Shown here: piece after piece, positions 56,513 through 64,000 of the stretch
Layout of the letters: each line of letters opens with the position of its first letter
Position numbering within the stretch: position 1 is the first letter of the stretch
NCBI RefSeq assembly: GCF_003344965.1
Contig: NZ_CP031194.1
Location: 930,001-994,000, forward strand
Source: Streptomyces paludis
GTDB lineage: Bacteria; Actinomycetota; Actinomycetes; Streptomycetales; Streptomycetaceae
Direction: 5' to 3'
Length of the DNA stretch: 64,000 nt
Program-made: the position numbers and the translations under genes
The notes under the pieces: model-generated
The model's database searches: none
Told to the model about the DNA's origin: nothing
What the model saw: only the letters and a program-made list of their open reading frames with translations

Positions 56513-57066
56513 ACGTGTCCTTCCGGGTCGAGCGGCAGGCTGCACAGCGGGCACGGCGGCCGGCCCGCGTTGACCACGTCCAGGGCGCGCTTGGCGAAGG
56601 CCCTGGCCTGGGTGCCGGAGAGCCGGACCCGGAGCATCGGCGGCCCGTTCTCCTCGTCCTGGAGCAGCCGCTCCTCGGCCTCGGCGAGATCCTCGTCGGT
56701 GTCGGCCTCCAGCTCGACGAGCGCCTGTGCCTCGATGATCATGCGCTGCTCGTCGCCGTCCCAGGCCAGCGCCATGGTGCCGACCCGGAACTCCTCCTCG
56801 ACGGGCGCGTCGAGCGGGGCGGAGTCGGTCACCTCGGCGGGCGCCACGGCCGGCACGGGCGCGTTCCCGCCGGTCCGGCGCACGACCTCGTCGAGCAGCT
56901 CGTCGATACGCTCGGCGAGCGCCGCCACCTGGGTCTTCTCCAGGGCGACGCTGGTCACGCGCCCGGCGGCGGACGCCTGGAGGAAGAACGTACGGCGTCC
57001 AGGCAGCCCGACCGTACCGGCCACGAAGCGGTCCGGTGGGTCGTAGAGGAACACCTGACGGGACAC
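56476..57066 (-). CDS. DUF3090-family protein with C-terminal zinc-ribbon-like cysteines
   Basis: The 196-residue protein starts at GTG 57066 (VSRQVFLYDPPDRFVAGTVG). It has a conserved RRTFFLQA segment, an acidic middle and a C-terminal CPLC...C cluster likely to bind zinc. It overlaps the SCO1664-like gene by 37 bp and follows the histidine phosphatase gene after 106 bp. These three genes plus mshC form a recurrent actinobacterial cluster. The function is unknown. Confidence 0.85.
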   Translation of the reverse strand: MSRQVFLYDPPDRFVAGTVGLPGRRTFFLQASAAGRVTSVALEKTQVAALAERIDELLDEVVRRTGGNAPVPAVAPAEVTDSAPLDAPVEEEFRVGTMALAWDGDEQRMIIEAQALVELEADTDEDLAEAEERLLQDEENGPPMLRVRLSGTQARAFAKRALDVVNAGRPPCPLCSLPLDPEGHVCPRQNGYRRGA

Positions 57067-57172
57067 GTCCTGTCTCCCTTGGAGATCGTCGGAATCGGAA
57101 TCGGAACAGAGCGGGGAAAGCGCCGCCCTCGGCATCGCTCGGACGGCGCGTCCACCCTACTGCGCCGACCGA

Positions 57173-57871
57173 TCACGTCGCTCCCGCGCCGCCCCCGACC
57201 GTGCCCGGTCCGGCGGCCGGTCCCGCGTCCTGGCCGGCGCGCGGTGCCAGCGCGCCGAGATCGCCCGTGTCGCCGAGGCGCAGCACAAAGGGGCGCAGCC
57301 GGGTGTAGCGGACCGCCGTCACCGAGCACGGGTCCACATGGATCCGCTGGAAGAGATCGAGATGCATCCCCAGCGCGTCCGCCACCAGGGCCTTGATGAT
57401 GTCGCCGTGCGAGCACATCAGGAAGACGGCGTCCTCGCCGTGCTCCTCCTCCACCCGCGCGTTCCACTCCCGGACGGCCTCGACGGCGCGCGCCTGCATC
57501 GCGCGCATCGACTCGCCGCCGGGGAACGCGGCGGCGGAGGGGTGCTGCTGCACGACCGTCATCAGCGGCTCGTCGGCCAGCTCGGCGAGCTTGCGGCCCG
57601 ACCAGTCGCCGTAGTGGCACTCCCCGATCCGGTCGTCGGTCCGCACCTCGGTGCCCGGCCGGGCGTCCAGCAGCGGCTGGAGCGTCTCCAGACAGCGCTG
57701 GAGCGGGCTGGAGACAACGGCGGCCAGCGGCACCCCCGCCAGCCGTCCCGGCAGCGCCGCGGCCTGCGCGGCCCCCCGCTCGTCGAGGGCGACACCGGGC
57801 GTCCAGCCGGCGAGCAGCCCCGCGGTGTTGGCGGTGGACCGCCCATGACGTACGAGGATCAACGTGGCCAT
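57173..57871 (-). CDS. Histidine phosphatase family protein (MSMEG_4193 type)
   Basis: The 232-residue protein has the phosphatase core RHGRST (8-13), a second arginine in SSPLQRCLET and catalytic His in MCSHGDIIKA near 155. The branch-1 histidine phosphatases act on diverse phosphoesters. This subgroup is linked with DUF3090 and mshC genes, as here. The C-terminal 25 residues are Gly/Ala-rich. The substrate is unknown. Confidence 0.9.
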   Translation of the reverse strand: MATLILVRHGRSTANTAGLLAGWTPGVALDERGAAQAAALPGRLAGVPLAAVVSSPLQRCLETLQPLLDARPGTEVRTDDRIGECHYGDWSGRKLAELADEPLMTVVQQHPSAAAFPGGESMRAMQARAVEAVREWNARVEEEHGEDAVFLMCSHGDIIKALVADALGMHLDLFQRIHVDPCSVTAVRYTRLRPFVLRLGDTGDLGALAPRAGQDAGPAAGPGTVGGGAGAT

Positions 57872-57954
57872 GCGGCCAGCGTAGAGCCTCGGTAGGACAA
57901 CGGTCGCCGGGCGGCGGTGGCCGGGGGATGCGCTCCTGGCCGGAAAAGGGAAGA

Positions 57955-58983
57955 ATGCCCGCCGTGATCGTGGACTGCGCCATCTACCGCGGCGGACGCC
58001 GTACCGACGGGCCCGCCGACTTCTCCGACGCCCTCGCCGAGGCCCGGGCCGAGGGCGACGCGTTCCTCTGGCTCGGGCTGCACGAGGCCACGGTGAAGGA
58101 GTTCGAGCTGGTGAGCCGCGAGTTCGGGCTGCATCCGCTGGCCGTGGAGGACGCGCTCACCGCGCATCAGCGGCCCAAGCTGGAGGTCTACGACGACTCG
58201 CTGTTCATGGTCCTCAAGCCCGTGGTCTACGACCACGGCAGCGACAGCGTGTCCACGGGCGAGCTGATGGTCTTCATAGGCGACTCGTTCGTCGTGACCG
58301 TCCGGCACGGCGAGGGCGCCCCGCTGGCGGCCGTACGGAGCCGGCTGGAGGCGGAGCCCGAGGTGCTCAAGCACGGGCCCACCGCCGTCATGTACGCGGT
58401 CAGTGACGCGATCGTCGACCACTACATCGAGGTGGCCGGGGAGTTGCAGGCCGATCTGGAGGAGCTGGAGGCCGATGTCTTCGCGCCGGACGGCGGCGAC
58501 GGCGCCGGCGGGCCCCGCGCCCGGGACGCGGCGACCGGGACGCCGACCGCGGCGCGGATCTACGGATTCAAGCGGCAGGTACTGGAGTTCCGCCGGGCCA
58601 GCGGCCCGCTCGCGGCGCCGATGGCCCGGCTCTCCGGGACCGGGGTGCCCTTCGTCCATGAGCACGCGCAGCCGTTCTTCCGGGACGTCAACGACCATCT
58701 GCTGCACGCCAACGAGCAGGTGGAGGGGCTCGACCGGCTGCTCTCCGACATCCTGTCCGCGCATCTCGCGCAGATGGGCGTCCGGCAGAACGACGACATG
58801 CGGAAGATCTCGGCGTGGGCCGCCATGGCCGCCGTGCCCACCATGGTCGCCGGGATCTACGGGATGAACTTCCGGCACATGCCGGAGCTGAGGTACGTAT
58901 GGGCTTATCCGGCCGTGCTCACCTTCATGGCGCTCGTGGTCTTCGGGCTGCACCGCCAGTTCAAACGGCGCGGCTGGCTCTGA
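57955..58983 (+). CDS. CorA-type divalent cation transporter
   Basis: The 342-residue protein has the large cytoplasmic alpha/beta domain, a long helix, and two C-terminal membrane helices joined by YGMNF (about 301-305), the CorA ion-selectivity motif. It likely transports magnesium or cobalt. An unusual Gly/Asp/Ala-rich insertion lies at about 180-200. ATG 57955 with AAGGG upstream. It diverges from the phosphatase gene. Confidence 0.93.
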   Translation: MPAVIVDCAIYRGGRRTDGPADFSDALAEARAEGDAFLWLGLHEATVKEFELVSREFGLHPLAVEDALTAHQRPKLEVYDDSLFMVLKPVVYDHGSDSVSTGELMVFIGDSFVVTVRHGEGAPLAAVRSRLEAEPEVLKHGPTAVMYAVSDAIVDHYIEVAGELQADLEELEADVFAPDGGDGAGGPRARDAATGTPTAARIYGFKRQVLEFRRASGPLAAPMARLSGTGVPFVHEHAQPFFRDVNDHLLHANEQVEGLDRLLSDILSAHLAQMGVRQNDDMRKISAWAAMAAVPTMVAGIYGMNFRHMPELRYVWAYPAVLTFMALVVFGLHRQFKRRGWL

Positions 58984-58988
58984 CGGCC

Positions 58989-59031
58989 GGCGCGGCCCCG
59001 GCGGCCGGGGAAGGCCGGGAGGGGCCGCGCC
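58989..59031. terminator. Possible terminator between CorA and LLM genes
   Basis: An 11-bp stem (58989-58999 with 59021-59031) and a 21-base GC-rich loop lie between convergent stops. Confidence 0.5.
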
Positions 59032-59053
59032 CGCGCGGGCCGCGCCGCCGGGG

Positions 59054-60106
59054 TTACGAGGCGAGCCCGGCGCGCTCCAGGGCCTCGGTGCCGGTCCGCA
59101 GCGCGGCGAGCCGCTCGTCCAGGGTGAATCCGGCGGGCGCGAGGGTCAGCGTGGTGACGCCCGCCTCCGCGTACTCCGTCATCCGGTCGGCGATCCGCTC
59201 GACCGTACCGAGCAGCGTCGTCGAGTCGATCAGCTCGTGCGGTACGGCGGCGCCCGCGCCGGTCTTGTCGCCGGAGAGGTACTTGTCCTGGATCTCGGCG
59301 GCCTCCTTCTCGTACCCCATGCGCTGCGCGAGCTGGTTGTAGAAGTTCTGCTTCCGGCTGCCCATACCGCCGACGTACAGGGCGGTGTACGGGCGGAACG
59401 TGTCCGCGAGCGCGGCGATGTCCGTGCCGACGGCGAGCGGCACGGTGGGACAGACGTCGAAGCCGTCCATGGTCAGACCGGCCTTCTCGCGGCCCGCCCG
59501 CAGATACCGGATCGCGGTCTCCTCCAGATGACCGGCGGAGGGGAAGATCAGCAGCGCGCCGTCCGCGATCTCGCCGGTCTGCTCCAGGTTCTTCGGGCCG
59601 ATCGCCGCGATGTAGAGCGGGATGTGCTCGCGCTCCGGGTGCACCGTGAGCTTCAGCGGCTTGCCGGGGCCGCCGGGCAGCGGCAGCGTCCAGTGCTCGC
59701 CCTCGTACGAGAGCCGCTCCCGGGACATGGCGCGGCGGACGATCTCGACGTACTCGCGGGTGCGGGCCAGCGGCTTGTCGAACTTCACGCCGTACCAGCC
59801 CTCGGAGACCTGCGGTCCCGAGACGCCGAGGCCGAGCCGGAACCGGCCGCCGGAGAGGGAGTCGAGGGTGGCCGCGGTCATCGCGGTCATCGCGGGCTGG
59901 CGCGCGGGGATCTGGAGGATCGCGGAGCCGACGTCGATGGACTCGGTGTGCGCGGCCACCCAGCTCAGTACGGTCGGGGCGTCGGAGCCGTACGCCTCGG
60001 CCGCCCAGCAGACGTCATAGCCGAGCCGGTCCGCCTCCTGCGCGACGGCGAGGTTGTCCCCGTCCATTCCCGCGCCCCAGTAACCGAGATTGATGCCGAG
60101 CCGCAT
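59054..60106 (-). CDS. LLM-class F420-dependent oxidoreductase
   Basis: The 350-residue TIM-barrel protein belongs to the luciferase-like monooxygenase superfamily. The N-terminal RLGINLGYWG strand, AEAYGSDAPTVLSWVAAHT and RFRLGLGVSGPQV are typical of the F420-using actinobacterial branch. ATG 60106 is chosen because AAGGGGA lies 7 bp upstream; GTG 60112 would overlap that site. An 8-bp direct repeat lies about 30-50 bp upstream. The substrate is unknown. Confidence 0.9.
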   Translation of the reverse strand: MRLGINLGYWGAGMDGDNLAVAQEADRLGYDVCWAAEAYGSDAPTVLSWVAAHTESIDVGSAILQIPARQPAMTAMTAATLDSLSGGRFRLGLGVSGPQVSEGWYGVKFDKPLARTREYVEIVRRAMSRERLSYEGEHWTLPLPGGPGKPLKLTVHPEREHIPLYIAAIGPKNLEQTGEIADGALLIFPSAGHLEETAIRYLRAGREKAGLTMDGFDVCPTVPLAVGTDIAALADTFRPYTALYVGGMGSRKQNFYNQLAQRMGYEKEAAEIQDKYLSGDKTGAGAAVPHELIDSTTLLGTVERIADRMTEYAEAGVTTLTLAPAGFTLDERLAALRTGTEALERAGLAS

Positions 60107-60137
60107 AGCCACTCCCCTTGCCGATCGGCGCTGTGCC

Positions 60138-60162
60138 TGCCGATATGCCGATATGCCAATGG
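60138..60162. repeat. Tandem TGCCGATA repeats upstream of the LLM gene
   Basis: Two perfect copies of TGCCGATA (60138-60145 and 60146-60153) are followed by TGCCAATGG. They lie 32-56 bp before the LLM start, a typical operator position. Confidence 0.55.
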
Positions 60163-60289
60163 ATTACCGATGAGTAACGTGCCTGTTCACGGGACTCTAG
60201 CGCGCCGCCGGGTGATCCGTCAGGGGCCCCGGGGAGCCGCGGGGGCGCCCGGTTGTCCACAGGCTCGCTCCGCGTGCCGCCACGGCCAG

Positions 60290-60303
60290 TAATCTCAACC
60301 GCC
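60290..60303 (+). promoter_or_regulatory. Candidate leaderless promoter of the aldo/keto reductase
   Basis: TAATCT (60290-60295) ends 8 bp before ATG 60304, and no Shine-Dalgarno sequence is present. The spacing fits transcription starting at the initiation codon. Confidence 0.4.
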
Positions 60304-61287
60304 ATGGAGCAGAGGCATCTCGGCCGTACCGGCCTGCGTGTGTCCAGGATCGGGCTCGGCACCCTGACCTGGGGACGGGACACCGACGAACATGACGCCG
60401 CCGACCAGTTGAAGACGTTCTGGGAGGTCGGCGGCACCCTGGTCGACACGGCCGACGTGTACGGGGGCGGGGAGGCCGAGTATCTGCTCGGCCGCATCCT
60501 TGAGCGGCTCATACCGCGCCGGGACCTGATCATCGCGACGAAGGCCGGCAGTGTGCCCGATCCGTACCGGCGCTTCGACGGGTCCCGGGGGCATCTGCTC
60601 GCGGCCCTGGACGACTCGCTGGAGCGGCTCGGGACGGACTATGTCGATCTGTGGCAGGTCCACGCCTTCGACACCGAGACCCCGCTGGACGAGACGCTCA
60701 GCGCGCTGGACATCGCGGTCACCAGCGGCCGGGCGCGATACGCGGGGGTGTCGAACTTCTGCGGCTGGCAGCTGGCCAAGGCCGCCACCTGGCAGCTCGC
60801 CGCGCCCGGGACACGCACCCGGCTGGCCAGCACCCAGATGGAGTACTCCCTGCTCCAGCGCGGGGTGGAGCGCGAGGTGCTGCCGGCCGCGAACGATCTC
60901 GGGGTGGGGCTGCTGCCCTCGTCCCCGCTCGGCCGCGGGGTCCTCACCGGCAAGTACCGGCACAGCACCCCGCCGGACTCGCGGGGCGCGTCCGAGCAGA
61001 TGGCGCCGTTCGTCGAGCCCTATCTCGACGGCGCGGCGCGGCGGATCGTGGACGCGGTCGCGACGGCCGCCGACGGGCTGGCGACGACCCCGCTGGAAGT
61101 GGCGCTGGCCTGGGTCAGGGACCGTCCGGGGGTGGTCGCGCCGATCGTCGGCGCGCGCAACGCGCAGCAGCTCTCGGCCGCGCTGTCAGTGGAGAGCCTT
61201 AGTCTTCCTGACGAGATCTGCCGGGCGCTCGACGATGTGTCGGCGCCTGTGCACCGCTATCCCGATCAGGACTGGAGCACGCTGTGA
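60304..61287 (+). CDS. Aldo/keto reductase
   Basis: The 327-residue NADPH-dependent barrel enzyme shows the catalytic Asp and Tyr in DTADVYGGGE (about 47-56), Lys in TKAGS near 80 and the cofactor segment near the C-terminus (PIVGARNAQQL). The substrate is unknown. Its stop overlaps the start of the RecD-like gene by four bases (GTGA), so the two are made from one message despite no obvious functional link. Confidence 0.93.
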   Translation: MEQRHLGRTGLRVSRIGLGTLTWGRDTDEHDAADQLKTFWEVGGTLVDTADVYGGGEAEYLLGRILERLIPRRDLIIATKAGSVPDPYRRFDGSRGHLLAALDDSLERLGTDYVDLWQVHAFDTETPLDETLSALDIAVTSGRARYAGVSNFCGWQLAKAATWQLAAPGTRTRLASTQMEYSLLQRGVEREVLPAANDLGVGLLPSSPLGRGVLTGKYRHSTPPDSRGASEQMAPFVEPYLDGAARRIVDAVATAADGLATTPLEVALAWVRDRPGVVAPIVGARNAQQLSAALSVESLSLPDEICRALDDVSAPVHRYPDQDWSTL

Positions 61288-63572
61288 GTACGGATCGCGA
61301 CCCCGCCGCCGTGGAGGAGGCCGAGCCCGTGCCGGTGCCCGAGACCGAGCCCGCCGACACCGACGCTGACACCGACATCGGTGCTGACACTGACACCGAC
61401 GCTGACACCGACGCGCCGTCCGGCACGGCCGAGCCCAAGGCGGCCGAGCCCGAAGTGTCCGAAGCCGCCGCCGAGTTGGCGGCGCAGCGGGAGCTGCGGG
61501 AGCGGATCGAGCGGCGCAAGGCGGAGAAGGAGGGGCCGATCGCCGCGGGGACGAAGCTGAGCGGGCAGGCCGCCGATCTGCTCGCCGCCGTGCGGGCCAT
61601 GGAGAGCGGCGCCCCGGTGGACCCGTCCCTGCTGGCGCGGGCCGCGCCCGTACGGACGCCCGCGCCCGCCCCCGTACCGGATCGGGCGCCCGTCCCGGCG
61701 CGGCCGGCCGCGCCCGCCGCCCCCGGCCGGGCCGCCGAGGCGCCGCCGGAGGCGATGGCGGCCGTACGGGGCGTGCTCGGGGAGGGCGGGGCCCCGGAGG
61801 CGCTCGCCGGACAGCTCTGCGCCGCGCTCGGGGAGCGGGCCGCCGACGCGCTGCGCGCGAATCCGTGGCTGCTGCTCGCCGTACCGGGCGTACGGCCCGA
61901 GCAGGCCGACGGGTTCGCGCGGGCGCTGCTGGGAGCGGCGTGCGGCCCGGGTGACGAGCGGCGGGCCGCCGCGCTGGTCGGCCGGCTGCTGGAGCGCGCC
62001 GCGCTCCGGGGCCATACGGCGCTGGACGCGTCGTCGGTGCGCACCGCGCTCGCCGGGCACGCGGTGCCCGACCCGGACGAGGCCGTACGGCACGCCGTCG
62101 CCGAGGGGGCCGTGCTGGTGTTCCGGGAGGGCGCCGACGACCTCGGCGCCGATGACTTCGAGGCCGACGGCTTCGAGTCCGGGGACAGCGAGGAGACGGC
62201 CGAGGAGCCCCACGGCACGGACGGGACCGGGGCCGCCGACGGAGGCGGGGCCGGGGACGCCCCGCCCGCGCCGGTGCTGCTGGGCCTCGACCGGTACGCG
62301 CTCGCCGAGGAGAGCCTCGCCGACGGGCTCGCGCGGCTGGTGAAGACCGCCCGGGAGACCTCCGGGGCGGCCCGGGGCGGCGCGGCATGGGCGGAGGCCG
62401 CCGCGGGGGCCCCCTCGCCCTCGGCCGCCGAGCTGATCCGCGCCGTCGCGGACCACGGGCTGGTCCTGCACACCGGCGGCGAGGCGGCGCGCGCCGAGCC
62501 GGTCGCCCTGGCCGCCGCGGCACGCGCGCTCGGCCTGCGCGCGGTGGTCGCGGCCCACAGCGAGAACGGCCGCGCGCGGCTGGACCCGGCCGGCGGCGCC
62601 GGGACCGGCGTGGTCACCGTGGCCGGGCTGCTGGCCGGCGCGGAGGGCCCCGGTCGGGACGCGGACGGCGCCTTCGCGCTCGATCTCCTCGTGGTGCTGG
62701 ACGCGCCGCAGCTGGACGTGGAGACGGCCGCGATGCTCGTGGAGTCCCTGCCGGACGGCGGCCGGCTGGTGCTCAGCGGCGACCCCGGGGTGCTGTGGTC
62801 GGCGGGCGCCGGGCGGGTCTTCGCGGATCTGCTGGCGGCCGGGGTGTGCCCGCGCGTCGCTTCCCGTACACCCGATCCCGGCCCGCTGGGCGAGCTGGTC
62901 TCGGGGATCGGCGCCGGTGAGCTGGCTCCGGTGGAGGCGCCCGGCAAGGAGGTCGTGATCGTCCCGGTGCGGGACGCCGGCGAGGCGGTGCACCGGGCCG
63001 TACAGCTGGTGGCGGAGTCGGTGCCGCGCGCCTTCGGCGTGGCCGCCGGCGAGACCCAGGTGATCACCGTGGGCCACGGCGGCCCCTGCGGGACCCGCGC
63101 GCTCAACGCGGCGCTCAAGCAGCGGCTCAACCCGGGCCCGGGCGCGTTCGGCGGCTTCGACCCCGGGGACAGGGTCGCGTACGTACCGGCGCCGGGCCGG
63201 GCGCTCCAGGGCGCGGTGGTCTCGGCGGACGCCGAAGGGCTGCGGCTGGACTGCGCGGGGACACCGGTCGTCGTGGCGCGGGACCGGGTCGAGCGGGCCG
63301 TACGCCACGGCTGGGCGCTCACCGCGCACCAGGCGGCGGGGATGCGCTGGCCGGCGGCGGTCGTGGTGCTCCCCGGCGACGCGGCACAGGGGCTGAACCG
63401 GCCCTGGGTCTATACGGCGTTCAGCCGGGGGGACCGGCATCTGTCGGTCGTCCACGGCGTCGACCAGGCGCTGGCGCGCGCGGTGACGGACATCCCGTCC
63501 GAGGAGCGTACGACCAGGCTGCGCCCGCTGCTGACGGCCCTGCTGGCGCCGGTGGCGGTGCCGCAGGGGTGA
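61284..63572 (+). CDS. RecD2-like protein with degenerate ATPase motifs
   Basis: The 762-residue protein keeps the layout of RecD2 helicases. After an acidic repeat (about 25-48) comes the helix-hairpin-helix region (ANPWLLLAVPGV). A RecA-like domain follows from about 390, then a C-terminal domain with an SH3-like PGDRVAY segment and a final HQAAG...YTAFSRGDR stretch. The ATP-binding lysine is lost: GGEAARAE at 398-405 stands where GGPGTGKT is expected. The Walker B glutamate is replaced (LDAPQLD, Ala474), and THKSQG-like motif is TAHQAAG (680-686). It is probably not an active helicase and may be a structural DNA-binding protein. GTG 61284 overlaps the previous stop. Confidence 0.85.
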   Translation: MSTDRDPAAVEEAEPVPVPETEPADTDADTDIGADTDTDADTDAPSGTAEPKAAEPEVSEAAAELAAQRELRERIERRKAEKEGPIAAGTKLSGQAADLLAAVRAMESGAPVDPSLLARAAPVRTPAPAPVPDRAPVPARPAAPAAPGRAAEAPPEAMAAVRGVLGEGGAPEALAGQLCAALGERAADALRANPWLLLAVPGVRPEQADGFARALLGAACGPGDERRAAALVGRLLERAALRGHTALDASSVRTALAGHAVPDPDEAVRHAVAEGAVLVFREGADDLGADDFEADGFESGDSEETAEEPHGTDGTGAADGGGAGDAPPAPVLLGLDRYALAEESLADGLARLVKTARETSGAARGGAAWAEAAAGAPSPSAAELIRAVADHGLVLHTGGEAARAEPVALAAAARALGLRAVVAAHSENGRARLDPAGGAGTGVVTVAGLLAGAEGPGRDADGAFALDLLVVLDAPQLDVETAAMLVESLPDGGRLVLSGDPGVLWSAGAGRVFADLLAAGVCPRVASRTPDPGPLGELVSGIGAGELAPVEAPGKEVVIVPVRDAGEAVHRAVQLVAESVPRAFGVAAGETQVITVGHGGPCGTRALNAALKQRLNPGPGAFGGFDPGDRVAYVPAPGRALQGAVVSADAEGLRLDCAGTPVVVARDRVERAVRHGWALTAHQAAGMRWPAAVVVLPGDAAQGLNRPWVYTAFSRGDRHLSVVHGVDQALARAVTDIPSEERTTRLRPLLTALLAPVAVPQG
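61356..61413 (+). repeat. GACACC/GACGCT hexamer repeat inside the RecD-like gene
   Basis: Imperfect tandem hexamers encode an alternating Asp-Thr/Asp-Ala tract near residues 25-43. Such repeats often change length between strains without breaking the frame. Confidence 0.6.
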
Positions 63573-63582
63573 GACGGCCGGA

Positions 63583-63623
63583 GTGACACGACCGGCGTGA
63601 CACGAGCAGCGTGACACGAGCGG
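63583..63623. repeat. Three tandem 14-bp GTGACACGA repeats
   Basis: Copies begin at 63583, 63597 and 63611; each opens with GTGACACGA and ends in a variable CNGC. They fill the gap between the RecD-like stop and the following hairpin. Confidence 0.65.
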
Positions 63624-63676
63624 TCCGGAAACCTCGGGGACGCGGGAGTCTCCCCGCCCCCGGAGGTTTCCGGACC
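63622..63676. terminator. Terminator at the RecD-like / acidic protein junction
   Basis: An outer stem of about 14 bp (63622-63635 with 63663-63676) encloses an inner 6-bp stem (63635-63640 with 63651-63656). It lies between convergent stops. Confidence 0.7.
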
Positions 63677-63680
63677 GGCC

Positions 63681-64000
63681 TCAGGCGTCCTGTTCCTCCA
63701 GGTCGTCGAGGTCGGCGTCGAGGTCGTCCTCGTCGAAGACGGCGCTGACGTCGAACCGGCAGACCACCTGCTGGGGGTCGGCGTGGTCGAAGGGCGCCGA
63801 CAGCCACTCCCCCGGCTCCGGGAGGTCGTCCGCCGCCGCCACCCAGAGTGTGGAGTCGCCCTCCTCCAGGCCGAACTCCTTGTGCCGGGAGGCGATCTCG
63901 TCGGGTTCGTACTCACCGAAGAGCACACCGAGCGCGGCATGCACACTGCCGCCCGCGATCGCTCCGCGGTCGCCCTCCCCCTCCACATCGGCGATGCGCT
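63681..64000 (-). CDS. Acidic hypothetical protein, N-terminus beyond window
   Basis: The frame is open through the right edge; the visible C-terminal 106 residues end in a strongly acidic tail (DEDDLDADLDDLEEQDA). A segment CRFDVSAVF precedes it. A GTG at 63986 could start a 101-residue version, but the frame continues upstream as RIADVEGEGD, so a longer protein is likely. I do not recognise the family. Confidence 0.65.
   Translation of the reverse strand, partial: RIADVEGEGDRGAIAGGSVHAALGVLFGEYEPDEIASRHKEFGLEEGDSTLWVAAADDLPEPGEWLSAPFDHADPQQVVCRFDVSAVFDEDDLDADLDDLEEQDA

Noticed and set aside
61266..63617. 783-codon open frame antisense to the RecD-like gene
   Set aside because: Composition artefact; the plus-strand frame shows the RecD2 layout and starts in the overlap with the reductase gene.

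Overview
The window is high-GC actinobacterial chromosome, almost certainly from Streptomyces or a close relative. Pointers are the proteasome-Pup locus, the PafBC, Tat and HelY genes, a mycothiol ligase gene, the gylR-glpF-glpK-glpD glycerol locus beside metH, an F420-type oxidoreductase and frequent GTG starts. About 53 protein genes fill the window. I see no rRNA, tRNA, insertion sequence, prophage or CRISPR array. It looks like stable core chromosome with a few accessory catabolic operons. All names rest on reading translated sequence and recalled family knowledge; no database search was run.

Layout. 1-3.9 kb: a partial FAD amine-oxidase-like gene diverges from a membrane-anchored molybdopterin oxidoreductase and a fasciclin lipoprotein, a grouping like the SigK regulon of mycobacteria. 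4-13.1 kb: an APC permease, a TetR regulator, two DUF1989 proteins, a biotin-dependent 'urea' carboxylase and allophanate hydrolase. This is best read as a guanidine assimilation locus with two matching 22-bp operators. 13.2-20.2 kb: HelY helicase, TatC, TatA, two small conserved proteins, PafC and PafB. 20.3-31.5 kb: two FKBP isomerases, PafA, an MFS/LacI pair, PrcA, PrcB, a remnant of an HNH endonuclease, Pup, Dop and the ARC ATPase, so the complete pupylation-proteasome pathway is present. 31.7-39.7 kb: ferredoxin, an exported protein, TrmI, an M50 site-2-type protease, a RecB-like Fe-S nuclease, an orphan response regulator, an orphan peptide-binding lipoprotein and a HAD hydrolase.

39.8-48.6 kb: metH, then gylR and the glpF-glpK-glpD operon, with a shared sequence upstream of gylR and glpF. 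48.8-51.6 kb: a FadR-type regulator and a probable L-fuconate dehydratase/dehydrogenase pair sharing one operator sequence. 51.9-58 kb: a PAC2 protein, an epimerase, mshC and its conserved neighbours (SCO1664-like, DUF3090, histidine phosphatase). 58-64 kb: a CorA-type transporter, an LLM oxidoreductase, an aldo/keto reductase, a RecD-like protein whose ATPase motifs have decayed, and the end of an acidic hypothetical protein.

The observations most worth following are the two-operator TetR circuit over the guanidine genes, the apparently dead RecD-like protein at the right end, the frameshifted or truncated endonuclease inside the pup-prcBA operon, and the FadR-type operator shared by the regulator and the fuconate operon. 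I found no clear case of an entirely undescribed multi-gene system.
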